Source: Desulfovibrio subterraneus
GTDB lineage: Bacteria > Desulfobacterota > Desulfovibrionia > Desulfovibrionales > Desulfovibrionaceae
NCBI RefSeq assembly: GCF_013340285.1
Contig: NZ_BLVO01000016.1
Location: forward strand, 609,021 to 673,020
Direction: 5' to 3'
Length of the DNA stretch: 64,000 bases
Numbering within the stretch: the first letter of the stretch is position 1; each line of letters opens with the position of its first letter. The notes under the pieces are model-generated. The model had not been told where the DNA came from, did no database searches, and was given only the letters and a program-made list of their open reading frames with translations. Of this stretch, positions 52,008 to 63,700 are shown one piece after another. A program made the position numbers and the translations under genes.

Positions 52008-52505
52008 CTAGCCAGCGCCCATGATCCTTGCCTGCTGGATGCGTTTCAGAGTGTCCATAAATTCAGCCTTGCGGTCGGGAGGCGACAGCCGCAGGGCCTC
52101 AACGGCCAATGCCTCGGCCTTGTCCAGGCGCTGTCGCTGGGTATAGAGCAACCAGGCCAGATTATTGCGCGGCTCGGGGTTCAGAGGCAAAGCGATAATG
52201 GCCTGATCATAGGCCCTCTCGGCCTCCTCCATTCGTTCAAGGCTGAACAGAACATTGCCAGCATAGAGGTAAGCCAAAGGTTCCTGATCCATGGCAGCCT
52301 GATATTCACGCAAGGCCCCCGGCAAGTCGCCCCCGGACTCGTAGGCCAGCCCGAGATTGAGGTGTTCGGCCGGACTCAGAGGGTCCTGCTGCATGGTCAT
52401 GCGGGGTATAGCGCAGCCAACCAGCCCCCAAGTCAGGCACAGGGCCAACCATAAGGTCAGTGACAGGTCCGACGTTCGGCGTAGGATGCGGATGGTCTTG
52501 TTCAT
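52008..52505 (-). CDS. TPR lipoprotein paired with the C39-like peptidase
   Basis: 165 residues. Signal peptide with lipobox LVGC (C31). About four tetratricopeptide repeats follow (PAEHLNLGLAYESGGDLPGA, PLAYLYAGNVLFSLERMEEA, PEPRNNLAWLLYTQRQRLDK). The start ATG overlaps the stop of the peptidase gene (ATGA) and GGAGG precedes it. In the PA2778 family of Pseudomonas a C39-like peptidase and TPR repeats occur in one chain; here they are two coupled lipoproteins, so they probably work together in the periplasm. Confidence 0.85.
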   Translation of the reverse strand: MNKTIRILRRTSDLSLTLWLALCLTWGLVGCAIPRMTMQQDPLSPAEHLNLGLAYESGGDLPGALREYQAAMDQEPLAYLYAGNVLFSLERMEEAERAYDQAIIALPLNPEPRNNLAWLLYTQRQRLDKAEALAVEALRLSPPDRKAEFMDTLKRIQQARIMGAG

Positions 52506-53098
52506 AAAATTTTGGCCTCCACAAGAAGCGTCCAGTTGTCGGCCCGCTCCCAGGTTCGTAAAAATTCGGCCCATGGCAAGAGCGCATATTCCCTGCGGCC
52601 GGTATTGGCGATAAGCCCTTGCGGCGAATACCCAACAGCCACCAGAAAATGGTATGTACTCACCGGGCCAATACCGAGATCCTGCATGAGCACCAGAGGC
52701 CGCCCCGCATCCACGTTCCGTACTATGTCCTCCACTTTCCCGCGCCAGAAGCGGGAAGAATGCCCTCTTTTACGCGGATACAGAGCAAGATCCAGACTCA
52801 CAGAGCCACGCAGTTCGGGTCTGAACACCGCCTGCGCTATCTCGTCGGGCGAGACCGGGTCGCCAAGAAAGTTGAGCACTCCCGCTAGTGATGCGGGGCC
52901 ACACTGATAATCATCCTGTGCATGAAAGGGCACGTTCGCAATGGTTTGCCGGTCCGCAGGAGGTGTGAATGCCATGGGCAACCTCATGGCACAGGAGGTC
53001 AGGCACAAAATTAAAACAAGGGCCAGAATCGCCCGCAGACGAAGCTCCGGACGATTCTGGCAAAGAGACTGGTTCACAGTTCTGTTGTTGGCTGTCAT
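52502..53098 (-). CDS. C39-like (PA2778-type) cysteine peptidase lipoprotein
   Basis: 198 residues. Lipobox LTSC (C36), then a papain-like C39 domain with catalytic C66 in QDDYQCGPASLAGVL and H150 in VSTYHFLVAVGY. It would be anchored in the outer or inner membrane facing the periplasm. C39-like domains can be active peptidases or only peptide binders; the Cys-His pair is intact. It precedes the TPR lipoprotein gene (4-base overlap) and follows the PA2779-like gene by 7 bases. Confidence 0.87.
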   Translation of the reverse strand: MTANNRTVNQSLCQNRPELRLRAILALVLILCLTSCAMRLPMAFTPPADRQTIANVPFHAQDDYQCGPASLAGVLNFLGDPVSPDEIAQAVFRPELRGSVSLDLALYPRKRGHSSRFWRGKVEDIVRNVDAGRPLVLMQDLGIGPVSTYHFLVAVGYSPQGLIANTGRREYALLPWAEFLRTWERADNWTLLVEAKIL

Positions 53099-53105
53099 TA
53101 TCAGT

Positions 53106-53483
53106 TTAGATCAACTGGTAAATGACGAGACCCAAAGTCACGATGACCAGAATGACAACTATCAGGCCCAAGGCACTGCCGCCGGCGTCCAGAGACCCGA
53201 GCTGAGAGGCCAGACTGTGCAGTTCCCCGTCCGAGAGCATCCCAAGGCGGGTGTTAATCTCATCCGGGGAATAGCCCAGATTAGCCAGCCGTTCCGTGAC
53301 CATCTTGTTTTCCAGCGTATTTTGCACAGCGGTCATGTCCTGAGCGCGCAGTTCCACCGAACTGCTCTGGGACGTGGGTACGAAGCTGGCATCTACATCA
53401 GGAACAAAGGCCATCATGGACATGATCAAAGCCATGAATAACGCGACATGAACCACGAGATGGGATCTGATGAAAGTATTCAT
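53106..53483 (-). CDS. PA2779-family membrane protein
   Basis: 125 residues: hydrophobic N-terminal segment (about 10-32), a soluble centre with TVQNTLENKMVTERLANLGY-like helices (AVQNTLENKMVTERLANLGY, SPDEINTRLGMLSDGELHSL), and a C-terminal membrane helix (about 103-124). It has the size, layout and neighbours of the family named after Pseudomonas PA2779, which is always beside a PA2778-type peptidase. Function unknown. ATG 53483 with AGGAGGA upstream. Confidence 0.85.
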   Translation of the reverse strand: MNTFIRSHLVVHVALFMALIMSMMAFVPDVDASFVPTSQSSSVELRAQDMTAVQNTLENKMVTERLANLGYSPDEINTRLGMLSDGELHSLASQLGSLDAGGSALGLIVVILVIVTLGLVIYQLI

Positions 53484-53633
53484 TCTTCCTCCTTATAGGT
53501 AGATGGGACAGGGCCGGGAGTCCGCCTGAATCGGCTTCACCGGGAAAGACCTCACACTGCTCTGAGCCCGTTGGTCCGGTCCGGGTATTTGAAGCCTGAG
53601 TACGGAAGAGGCCCAACGCCGTGCTCTGTTCCG

Positions 53634-53792
53634 CTAGAGTCTTCCGGTCAAAATCAGAATCACGATGACTATGACAAGGAATCCGCCAATGCCGCTGGGA
53701 CCATATCCCCACCCGCGACTATGCGGCCATACCGGGATGACCCCCAACAAAATCAGAACCAAAAAGATGAGGACAATTGTTCCTAGTGACAC
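53634..53792 (-). CDS. DUF3309-family two-helix membrane peptide
   Basis: 52 residues, GTG start at 53792 behind AAAGGAG. Sequence order: MSLGTIVLIFLVLILLGVIP (helix 1), VWPHSRGWGYGPSGIGG (the conserved Trp-Pro-x-Ser-x-Gly-Trp-Gly-Tyr loop) and FLVIVIVILILTGRL (helix 2), which is the DUF3309 pattern. These small peptides accompany stress genes in many proteobacteria; function unknown. Confidence 0.85.
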   Translation of the reverse strand: MSLGTIVLIFLVLILLGVIPVWPHSRGWGYGPSGIGGFLVIVIVILILTGRL

Positions 53793-53841
53793 TTTCGTGC
53801 TCCTTTGTCAGAGAGTAAAACTGCAACCGGCGGTTTCGGTA

Positions 53842-54636
53842 TTAGTTGGAGGCCGGGACGGCGATATTGTTGATCACCTGCTTAACGCCGTGTACATCGT
53901 CAACGAGCTTGGTGGCCAAATCCCTTTCAGCACCATTTTTGGCATCACCGCCCAGAGTGACCACTCCGTTCGTGGTCGAGACTGTGGTATTCAGGGCGCT
54001 GGTCGAGTGGTGATACAGCAGGGTCATCTTGACCAATGCTGTGATCGACGCGTCATCAATTGAATCGGCCACGGTTTCCAGTTTTTCACCCATGGTGGAT
54101 TCGCTGGACTTCACGAGGATGCCATGCACCGACATCTCGTTCTTGACGTATTTCACACCCTCCACGTCTCTTGCATATTCCGTGGCCAGATCTTTTTGCG
54201 CTGAGTTTATGGCTTCGCCGCGCAGGATGATGGTCCCATTTTGGGCCAACACCTCGGTCTTGGCCCCGCTCACGTTCCTATGGAACAGAAGGGTAGCCTT
54301 GACCTTGGTGATGAGCCATGCATCCGAGTAGACCTCAGAAGAGTCGCCCTCTATCTTCAGCATATTGTTGACGCTCTTGACCCCCGGCAGATTTGCGACG
54401 GTCTCCTGAGCTAAGGACCTTGATGCGTCGTCAGAAACCGTTCCGGTCAAGGTGACTTCACCATTCTCGGATTTGACATTGACGGCATCGCCCTTGAGAT
54501 AATGTGTGAACACATAGGACTGTCTGGCGGCTCCAACGATGTTGTCATCAGCTTCCGATGCGTAGAGGCGACCACCCAGAAAGAACAGGGATGCAGTCGC
54601 TGCCATCAACACCAGGTAGAACATTGTTCTTGTCAT
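53842..54636 (-). CDS. Periplasmic protein with three BON domains
   Basis: 264 residues. N-terminal signal segment (about 1-27, no lipobox), then three BON repeats: about 35-95 (VNVKSENGEVTLTGTVSDDA), about 105-172 (TEVLAQNGTIILRGEAINSA) and about 193-262 (TTVSTTNGVVTLGGDAKNGA), each with the conserved central Gly. BON proteins such as OsmY bind envelope surfaces and protect against osmotic shock. The adjacent DUF3309, BON lipoprotein and CsbD genes support a stress role. Confidence 0.9.
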   Translation of the reverse strand: MTRTMFYLVLMAATASLFFLGGRLYASEADDNIVGAARQSYVFTHYLKGDAVNVKSENGEVTLTGTVSDDASRSLAQETVANLPGVKSVNNMLKIEGDSSEVYSDAWLITKVKATLLFHRNVSGAKTEVLAQNGTIILRGEAINSAQKDLATEYARDVEGVKYVKNEMSVHGILVKSSESTMGEKLETVADSIDDASITALVKMTLLYHHSTSALNTTVSTTNGVVTLGGDAKNGAERDLATKLVDDVHGVKQVINNIAVPASN

Positions 54637-54866
54637 ATCCCTTACTTTTCCTTCAGGCGGAGGTATCCGCTCTGCGTTGGCTCAACACTATTGAGATGGA
54701 AAACTGGTCCGACTGGACTCTTTTTCCGGTAAAATTCAGTATTCATCAGTCGCGGCTTGTGGCACGCAAAAAAGCTGATGAATCGGGTTAAAGAAATGGA
54801 TTCACTGGAAGAATGTTGACAGAACGGAGCGTTGCGAGTTCCAGGCCATGCCTTAGCAACCCATCG

Positions 54867-55178
54867 TCACTTTAGTTGCATACTGTTCTTGACAGATTTT
54901 ACACCCGATACGCCACGCGCCACATTGATGGCCCGGTTGATGTCGGCTTGAGAACTTACAAAACCACTCAATTGTACATTCCCTTTGTATGTTTCCACAT
55001 TGATCTCAAAAGAGCTCAGGGTAGGTTCTCTGAGAACTGCAGTCTTCACCTTGGTGGTGATGACCGTGTCGTCGACATATTCACCGGTTCCCTCTTGCTT
55101 CGTCGTTGAGGCACAGCCGAGTGACACGGCCAGCATCATGGAACAGAGAAGAATCAGCATTCGATTGCGAAGGGGCAT
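54867..55178 (-). CDS. BON-domain lipoprotein
   Basis: 103 residues, lipobox SLGC (C22), one BON domain (about 38-102: DTVITTKVKTAVLREPTLSS, GNVQLSGFVSSQADINRAIN). The start at 55178 follows AGGAG. A small osmotically-inducible-type envelope protein; similar to the BON repeats of the preceding protein. A 230-bp gap without features separates the two genes. Confidence 0.88.
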   Translation of the reverse strand: MPLRNRMLILLCSMMLAVSLGCASTTKQEGTGEYVDDTVITTKVKTAVLREPTLSSFEINVETYKGNVQLSGFVSSQADINRAINVARGVSGVKSVKNSMQLK

Positions 55179-55490
55179 GGCAAAACTCCTGAAAGGTATG
55201 GCGGGGCAAGTGCCCGCAGCAGTTGAAAGCACAAAAGACATGGACGCTCACGAGGACACATATCAATATGCGTGCCTACACGGCCCGAAAGACAACATGC
55301 TGATATTAAATAAGATGTAGTTGTGACGCACAAGAGGGGTCCGCGAATATCCCGCTTTATGAGAATTATGAAGCAAGAATTTCTTACATTCTAATAATCC
55401 GTTAAACACTCTGTGTATCTTTGGCTAAGGCGACTCCTCCCGTGCTGTCCCCGGTGGCAGCCGGGGAGTTCGCCCCCCGGCTGTGTTAGG
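55179..55490 (-). other. Gap with csbD terminator and one copy of a 46-bp repeat
   Basis: Contains the csbD terminator hairpin CAGCCGGGG / CCCCGGCTG at about 55458-55483 and, at 55345-55390, a sequence GAATATCCCGCTTTATGAGA followed by ATTATGAAGCAAGAATTTC that recurs at 56264-56310. No gene seen. Confidence 0.55.
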
Positions 55491-55667
55491 CTAGCTATTT
55501 TCCTTTATGTCGCTTTGGGCGTCACCATAGGCAGCCTGTACCTTGCCCGCATTTTTTTTGATCTTGCCTTTGATTTTCATCTTCTCGTCATCCACGAGAT
55601 TGGCATAGGATTCCTGAATCTTGCCGCTCACTTCTTTGGCGCGACCTTTAACTTGATCTTTGTTCAT
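55491..55667 (-). CDS. CsbD-family stress protein
   Basis: 58 residues, start ATG 55667 with AAAGGAG. MNKDQVKGRAKEVSGKIQES opening, then KIKGKIKKNAGKVQAAYGDA, is the CsbD (YjbJ) pattern: a small, highly charged, soluble helical protein. CsbD proteins are strongly induced by osmotic and general stress, function unknown. It is flanked on both sides by related 46-bp repeats. Confidence 0.9.
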   Translation of the reverse strand: MNKDQVKGRAKEVSGKIQESYANLVDDEKMKIKGKIKKNAGKVQAAYGDAQSDIKENS

Positions 55668-56349
55668 CACTCTCTCCTTTCCATTTCCATCCATTGCAAA
55701 TCCACAGGAGCAGGGCATTGCTATGCCCTGCTTGCCTTAAGCGCATATCTACACGGCTCGGCGCGGCATTACGGCCTGGCGGCTTGAGGCAGTGAAAAAG
55801 CGTACTGTCAAACGGTTTATGCCAGTGCCTTTTGGATCATTCGGCATCATGAACCCGTTGAGTTTGGCTCTTCAACGCCAAGCTTTTCATTCCGTGCCTT
55901 GCCAATTCTTCTATTTCCAATCACTTCCGGTCACTTTCACATCCTTCTGATTTTCAGATGCCCGTAATAGCGGCCCAATGGGCATCCTTCGCAATTGACG
56001 CTATTGTTTGAGCTGTTGCTTCTTTACGTTTTGGGTAGGTGCAACAATGGATTCTTTGTAAAGTGCGCTTGAAGAGTCTGTAGATCCTTCGTTGAGAATC
56101 ATTTCGACGTATGTTGTTAATGCTCTTGTCTTTTTAACTCAGCGGGCTGGCTGGAGGAGTACCGCTGATTCATAAAGGCAATTACAATATCCGTGCCTCA
56201 AAATGATTATCCATATCCACTGGAATAATGGAGGTTTTTGTCTTGCAATGTACCACGCACGTTGAATTTCCCGCTTCATAAGAACAATAAAGCGAGAATT
56301 CCTTGGATGTAATAAAACAGGTAGTGAGGAACTTGGAGGGAGAAAGGAG
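55668..56349 (-). other. 682-bp AT-richer gap with second copy of the 46-bp repeat
   Basis: No coding sequence is convincing; the 100-codon minus-strand frame near 56139-56441 overlaps the regulator gene. At 56264-56310 GAATTTCCCGCTTCATAAGA then ACAATAAAGCGAGAATTCC repeats the element at 55345. Each copy is itself an imperfect inverted repeat (CCCGCTT ... AAGCGAG). The csbD promoter should be here; no clear sigma-54 site was found. Confidence 0.5.
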
Positions 56350-57738
56350 CTATTCTTTGGCGCGCAATCCGTGCTTCTTAAGCAGGCTGTAGAGGCGGGC
56401 CTGGCTAAGTCCGGAAATGGCTTTGGCCTGCTGAAAATCACCGGCGCAGAACCGCATCAGGTCGCGGAAATACGTCTTTTCGGCTGTGATTATGGCTTTG
56501 TCGTGGAACGCCTTCCACGGGCCTGGCGGGGAAAGGCGGAAGGGAGGAACCGGGATATTCTCGTATCCTGCCGCCTTGGAACGGGCGAAAAGGGCCCGCA
56601 AATCGATGGGCAAATGCCGAGGTGTCAGCTCATCAGCCGTATGTCCTGCAGCTACCAGAGCCTCGATGACCTGAGACAATTCACGCACATTGCCTGGCCA
56701 GAAATGCTCGCCCAACATCTGCATCAGGTCTGCAGATAGAGACGTGAGAGGGAGTCTGTTGGCGCGGCAGGTCCGCACCAGAAAATATTCCACGAGCTCC
56801 GGCAGGTCCTGGAGATGCTCCCGCAATGGCGGCAATTCAAGGGTAATGGCGCGGACGCGAAACAGAAGATCCTCTCTGAACAAGTTGTCGGCAACCATGG
56901 CAACGAGGTCACGGTTGCTTGCACAGACCAGGCGAAAGTCACTGTGCTGCTCATGTGCCCCCCCCAGAGCGCGAAAGGTTCGATTCTCCAGAACGCGAAG
57001 GAATTTCTTCTGCGTTTTCAAGTCGAGTTCGCCGATCTCGTCAAGGAACAACGTGCCTCCGTGCGCCTGTAGAACAAGCCCCGGCACTGTTTCAGTGGCC
57101 CCGGAAAAGGAGCCTTTGCGGTGCCCGTAGAGTTCGCTCACGGCAAGGCTATCCTGAAGCGCAGCGCAGTCGACAACGACGAATGGCTTGCCCGCCCGGG
57201 CGCTGTTTTCGTGCAATGCGTGGGCGAACAGGTCTTTGCCTACCCCGGTTTCGCCATAAATGAGGACGTTAGCACTGCTGCGCGCTGCCTTGGCCATATG
57301 CTGAATGCATTGAGTAAGCTTGGGGCTGGAACCCACAATCCGGTCTCGCTTGGCCGGTAGAAGATTCATTTTGGTGTTACGGTATTCCAGCGCTTGCCGG
57401 AAAGAGAGGCGGATATCCAGAGGTGACTGACCTTTGTCGATGTAGTCCCATGCACCACTGCGGATGGCCAGATCCGCACCCTTAGGGTCGCTAGCTCCGG
57501 TAATGATGACCACTTCGGGGTTGGAGTCCAGATTCACAAAGTGCGCTAATGCACTAAGTCCGTTCCCGTCGGGCAAAGCCACATCCAGATACACCAGGTC
57601 GAAATCCTCTCTGCGGGCCAGTTCCAGTCCTTTTGCAAGAGTGTTTACGGCGTAGGCCTCATACCCTGCTGAACGCACCATTTCTGTCAGAATCATACAG
57701 ATGGCTTGTTCGTCGTCTATAATGAGCACCCGGATCAT
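56350..57738 (-). CDS. NtrC-type sigma-54-dependent response regulator
   Basis: 462 residues. Receiver 1-120 with D52 in YLDVALPDG; AAA+ domain with Walker A GETGVGKD (162-169) and Walker B GGTLFLDEIGELD; loop 1 reads GSFSGA (209-214) instead of GAFTGA; C-terminal Fis-type helix-turn-helix (AKAISGLSQARLYSLLKKHG). It needs sigma-54 to open promoters. Its gene follows the hybrid kinase gene by 22 bases, so the two form a signalling pair. The GSFSGA change is conservative (Ala to Ser, Thr to Ser) and may still contact sigma-54. Confidence 0.92.
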   Translation of the reverse strand: MIRVLIIDDEQAICMILTEMVRSAGYEAYAVNTLAKGLELARREDFDLVYLDVALPDGNGLSALAHFVNLDSNPEVVIITGASDPKGADLAIRSGAWDYIDKGQSPLDIRLSFRQALEYRNTKMNLLPAKRDRIVGSSPKLTQCIQHMAKAARSSANVLIYGETGVGKDLFAHALHENSARAGKPFVVVDCAALQDSLAVSELYGHRKGSFSGATETVPGLVLQAHGGTLFLDEIGELDLKTQKKFLRVLENRTFRALGGAHEQHSDFRLVCASNRDLVAMVADNLFREDLLFRVRAITLELPPLREHLQDLPELVEYFLVRTCRANRLPLTSLSADLMQMLGEHFWPGNVRELSQVIEALVAAGHTADELTPRHLPIDLRALFARSKAAGYENIPVPPFRLSPPGPWKAFHDKAIITAEKTYFRDLMRFCAGDFQQAKAISGLSQARLYSLLKKHGLRAKE

Positions 57739-57760
57739 GCGCGTTCTTCTCCCTGAATAT

Positions 57761-60259
<2,499 letters not shown>

Positions 60260-60743
60260 TTTTTCTCACTCCTTTTCTCCGAAGTTTGCGCACCGTGTCA
60301 GGCCTAGAACTTACCGAGAATATTTGAAAAAGTATCAAAGGAGTATGTTGCCAAGGATTATTCTTCGGATGATCACCGTCAGTTGACGGACTTGAACTAT
60401 TGTTACCACAATACCCCCGTAATTGTCTCTGCCAAGCGAACTCTTGAAAATTGAACTTCCGGAGTTTCCGGATAAAACCCTGAGGTACTGGGGCTCCGAA
60501 AGAGTCATGGAGGGCGGAGATTTTCCCGTTTCCGGGAGATCTGAAAAGTAGAGGTTTCATACAGCGATTCTCCGTTTACGGGTAATGGTGATCCGGGCAA
60601 GCTGCAGAACGTGCCGGCAAAGATGTGAGCAGTGCCGACGCGGGTGACCGGCCTCCGGTGATGACCCGGTGGAAGGAGACCCATACTGCCGCAGGCTGTG
60701 ACTCTGCACTCCAGGCAGCATGGGCCTTCCAGAATTGAGGTGT
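60260..60743 (-). other. 484-bp gap upstream of the kinase gene
   Basis: No supported gene; short minus-strand frames here have no family resemblance and atypical composition. It holds the promoter of the kinase-regulator operon and the end of the GH94 transcript. No strong terminator seen. Confidence 0.45.
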
Positions 60744-63700
60744 CTAGGGCCGGGGGGCACTGTCTTCGGGGATTGTTACCCGCACCTCTGCCCAGTGCTC
60801 TTTGTGATCATCCGACAGGGGGATGCAGCCGTCCGGCTGTGGCTCACTGTCGAGTTCAACGCTGACGCCTCCGATTTTTCCGGGGAGCTGAACAACCCGG
60901 ATGTGAAACATTGTTTCCCTGTACCGGTAGTGCATGGTGAAATCTTTCCATTCCGGCGGGAGTCTGGGTACAAAGCGCAGTCTATCCACTTCAAGCCTGA
61001 GCCCGAGAAGTGACTCCACCATCAATCGATACATCCACGCGGCAGACCCTGTGTACCACGTCCAGCCGCCGCGGCCGATATGAGGCGGTACCGCATAGAC
61101 ATCTGCTGCCATGACGTACGGCTCCACTTTGTAAATGGCGTTTTTTTCTGCTGAGCTTGTGTGGTTTATGGGATTGATAATGTTGAAAATTTCCCATGCC
61201 CGACTGCTGTCGCCCAGCTTGGCAAAAGCCATGGCTGTCCATATGGCAGCATGTGTGTATTGTCCGCCGTTTTCTCGCACTCCGGGTGCATAGCCTTTGA
61301 TGTACCCGGGATTGAGTGGAGACACGTCAAAAGGCGGATCCAGCAGCTGTACCAATCCGCTCTTGCGGCGAACCAGCCACTGGTCCACGGCATCCATGGC
61401 CTGACGTGAGCGTTCTGCATCTCCGGCTCCGGAGAGCACTGACCAGCTTTGGGCAATGGAATCAATCTGGCACTCCTCATTTGACGAAGAGCCGAGCGGC
61501 GTCCCGTCATCAAAGTACGCTCGCCGATACCATTTTCCGTCCCATCCGTTGGCCTCGATAGTGCGGCGTAGTTCCTCCGCCTGTTCTGTGCAGCGCTCTG
61601 CAAACAGGGCATCACCGTAGATTCGGGCAATATCGGTGAACTGTGTGAGCACTTCAAAGAGGAAAAAGCCCATCCACACGCTTTCGCCACTCCCCAGCCT
61701 TCCGACAAGGTCCATGCCGTCGTTCCAGTCACCTGATCCTATAAGGGGCAGGCCGTGGGCACCAAAGCGCAGTCCGTGTTTTATGGACCGGCTGCAGTGT
61801 TCATACAGGCTGGCCACTTCACCTGACAGTGCGGGCAGGTCATAGTAGGAGTCCTCGTCTGATTTCAGTGCTCTGCCCTGAAGAAAACCAACGGGTTCGT
61901 CCAGCACTCCGGTGTCTCCGGTGGCATGGATATAGCGGGATACAGCGAGCGGCAGCCAGAGATAATCGTCCGAGCATTTGGTTCGCACTCCGCGGCCTGT
62001 CGGGGGGTGCCACCAGTGTTGAACGTCGCCCTCCTCAAATTGCCGGCTGGCACAGAGCAGCAAATGGTCGCGAACGAGTTGCGGCTGGGTATGGATGAGG
62101 GCCATAACATCCTGTAGCTGGTCACGGAAACCGAACGCACCACCGGATTGATAGGTGGCGCCGCGCGCCCAAAGTCGACAGGCAAGAGTTTGGTAGAGCA
62201 TCCAGCCGTTTGCCAAGATGTTGAAAGCCCGATCCGGAGTTTCCACATGAACTGTTCCCAGCGTATGCGACCAATGTTGCCAAACCTTGTCCAGGGCTGC
62301 TTGCGCAGCCTGAGGGCCACGGTAGCGATGCACCAGACGTCTGGCTTCCTCCGTATCCCGCCCGATGCCGAGCCTGAAGACAATTTCGCGCTCTTGACCG
62401 GGATCGATGGTAAAGGCCACCTGAATTGCCCCGCAGGGGTCCAGAGCGGCACCCACCCTGCCTGAAAGTCGCGTGCGAGTCATGGCTGCCGGCGACTTGA
62501 GCGTGCCACCGCGTCCCAGAAATTCCAGACGGTCGCCACTTATGGTGCGTATACTCTCATCCACATCAATAAAAGCGGTCCGATCGCTGAATTCTGTATT
62601 GTATGGGTTGCGGGCAAAGAGTGCGCCGCTGTCCGGATCTACCTCGGTAATCACATACCCTGCGGTCTTGCTGCGCAGATCGCCTAGCACCCATTCGACA
62701 TAGCCGGTGGCCGACATTTTGCGGGAGTGGCCCGATTCGTTGCGCATCTTCAGCACTGCAAATTTTACGGGAGCGTCGAGTGCCACGTATACCCAAAGCT
62801 CGGAAGCGATACCTCGTTCCACATGTTCAAAGACGCTGTAACCGAAGCCATGACGGGTGGCGTAAGGCGTGGTGCCACGGCACGGTAACGGCGTTGGCGA
62901 CCAGAAGTGGCCGCGCTCTTCGTCTCTGATGTAGAAGGCTTCACCACGAAAATCACTGACGGGGTCGTTGTTCCAGGGGGTCAGTCTGAATTCGTGTGCG
63001 TTCTCGCTCCATGTACTGGCCATGCCGCTTTCAGATATGACACTTCCAAAACCGGGATTCGCAAGCACGTTGACCCATGGAGTGGGCGTAACCTGGTCGG
63101 AGCCCGTGGAAATGACATATTCATTGCCGTCCGGTGTAAAGCCTCCCAACCCGTTGTTAAAGATCAAATCTCTGCGGGGTAAGGGAGCCACGGCAGGAGG
63201 CGGGGCCCGAAGTGCGCGCACCGGATTGAGAAGCGGCGTTGGAGGAGCGGGCAATATTCTGCCGTCAATCTGTTCTTCCAGCGTCCCCAGAGTATCGGAG
63301 ATGATGATACGGGCCACTGTATGGAAGAGGATTCGATCTTCCTCGGCTATACGGTCAGCAGAGCGGACGAATATCCCCCCGCGCTGGTCGTTCAGTCCGG
63401 TTTTATTATCTGCGGCTATAAGTCCCATTATTTCGTCGTGGAGGGACTGCCTGTATCCTTCATGGTCTTCATTCCAGATAACGAGGTCCACCGTCAGTCC
63501 CTTGAGTTTCCAATACGTATGGGCTTGCACCATTTGCCGCACCAGCTCAATGTTGGCAGGACTTTCAATCTTCAGCAGCACGATGGGCAGATCGCCGGAA
63601 ATGGAATAGCCCCAAAGTCCGGACTGGCCCCGGTGATTTTTGATAAGATCTTCCGTTTGGGCCCGTAGAGCAGCATTGGTGTAAATGATTGAACCTGCCA

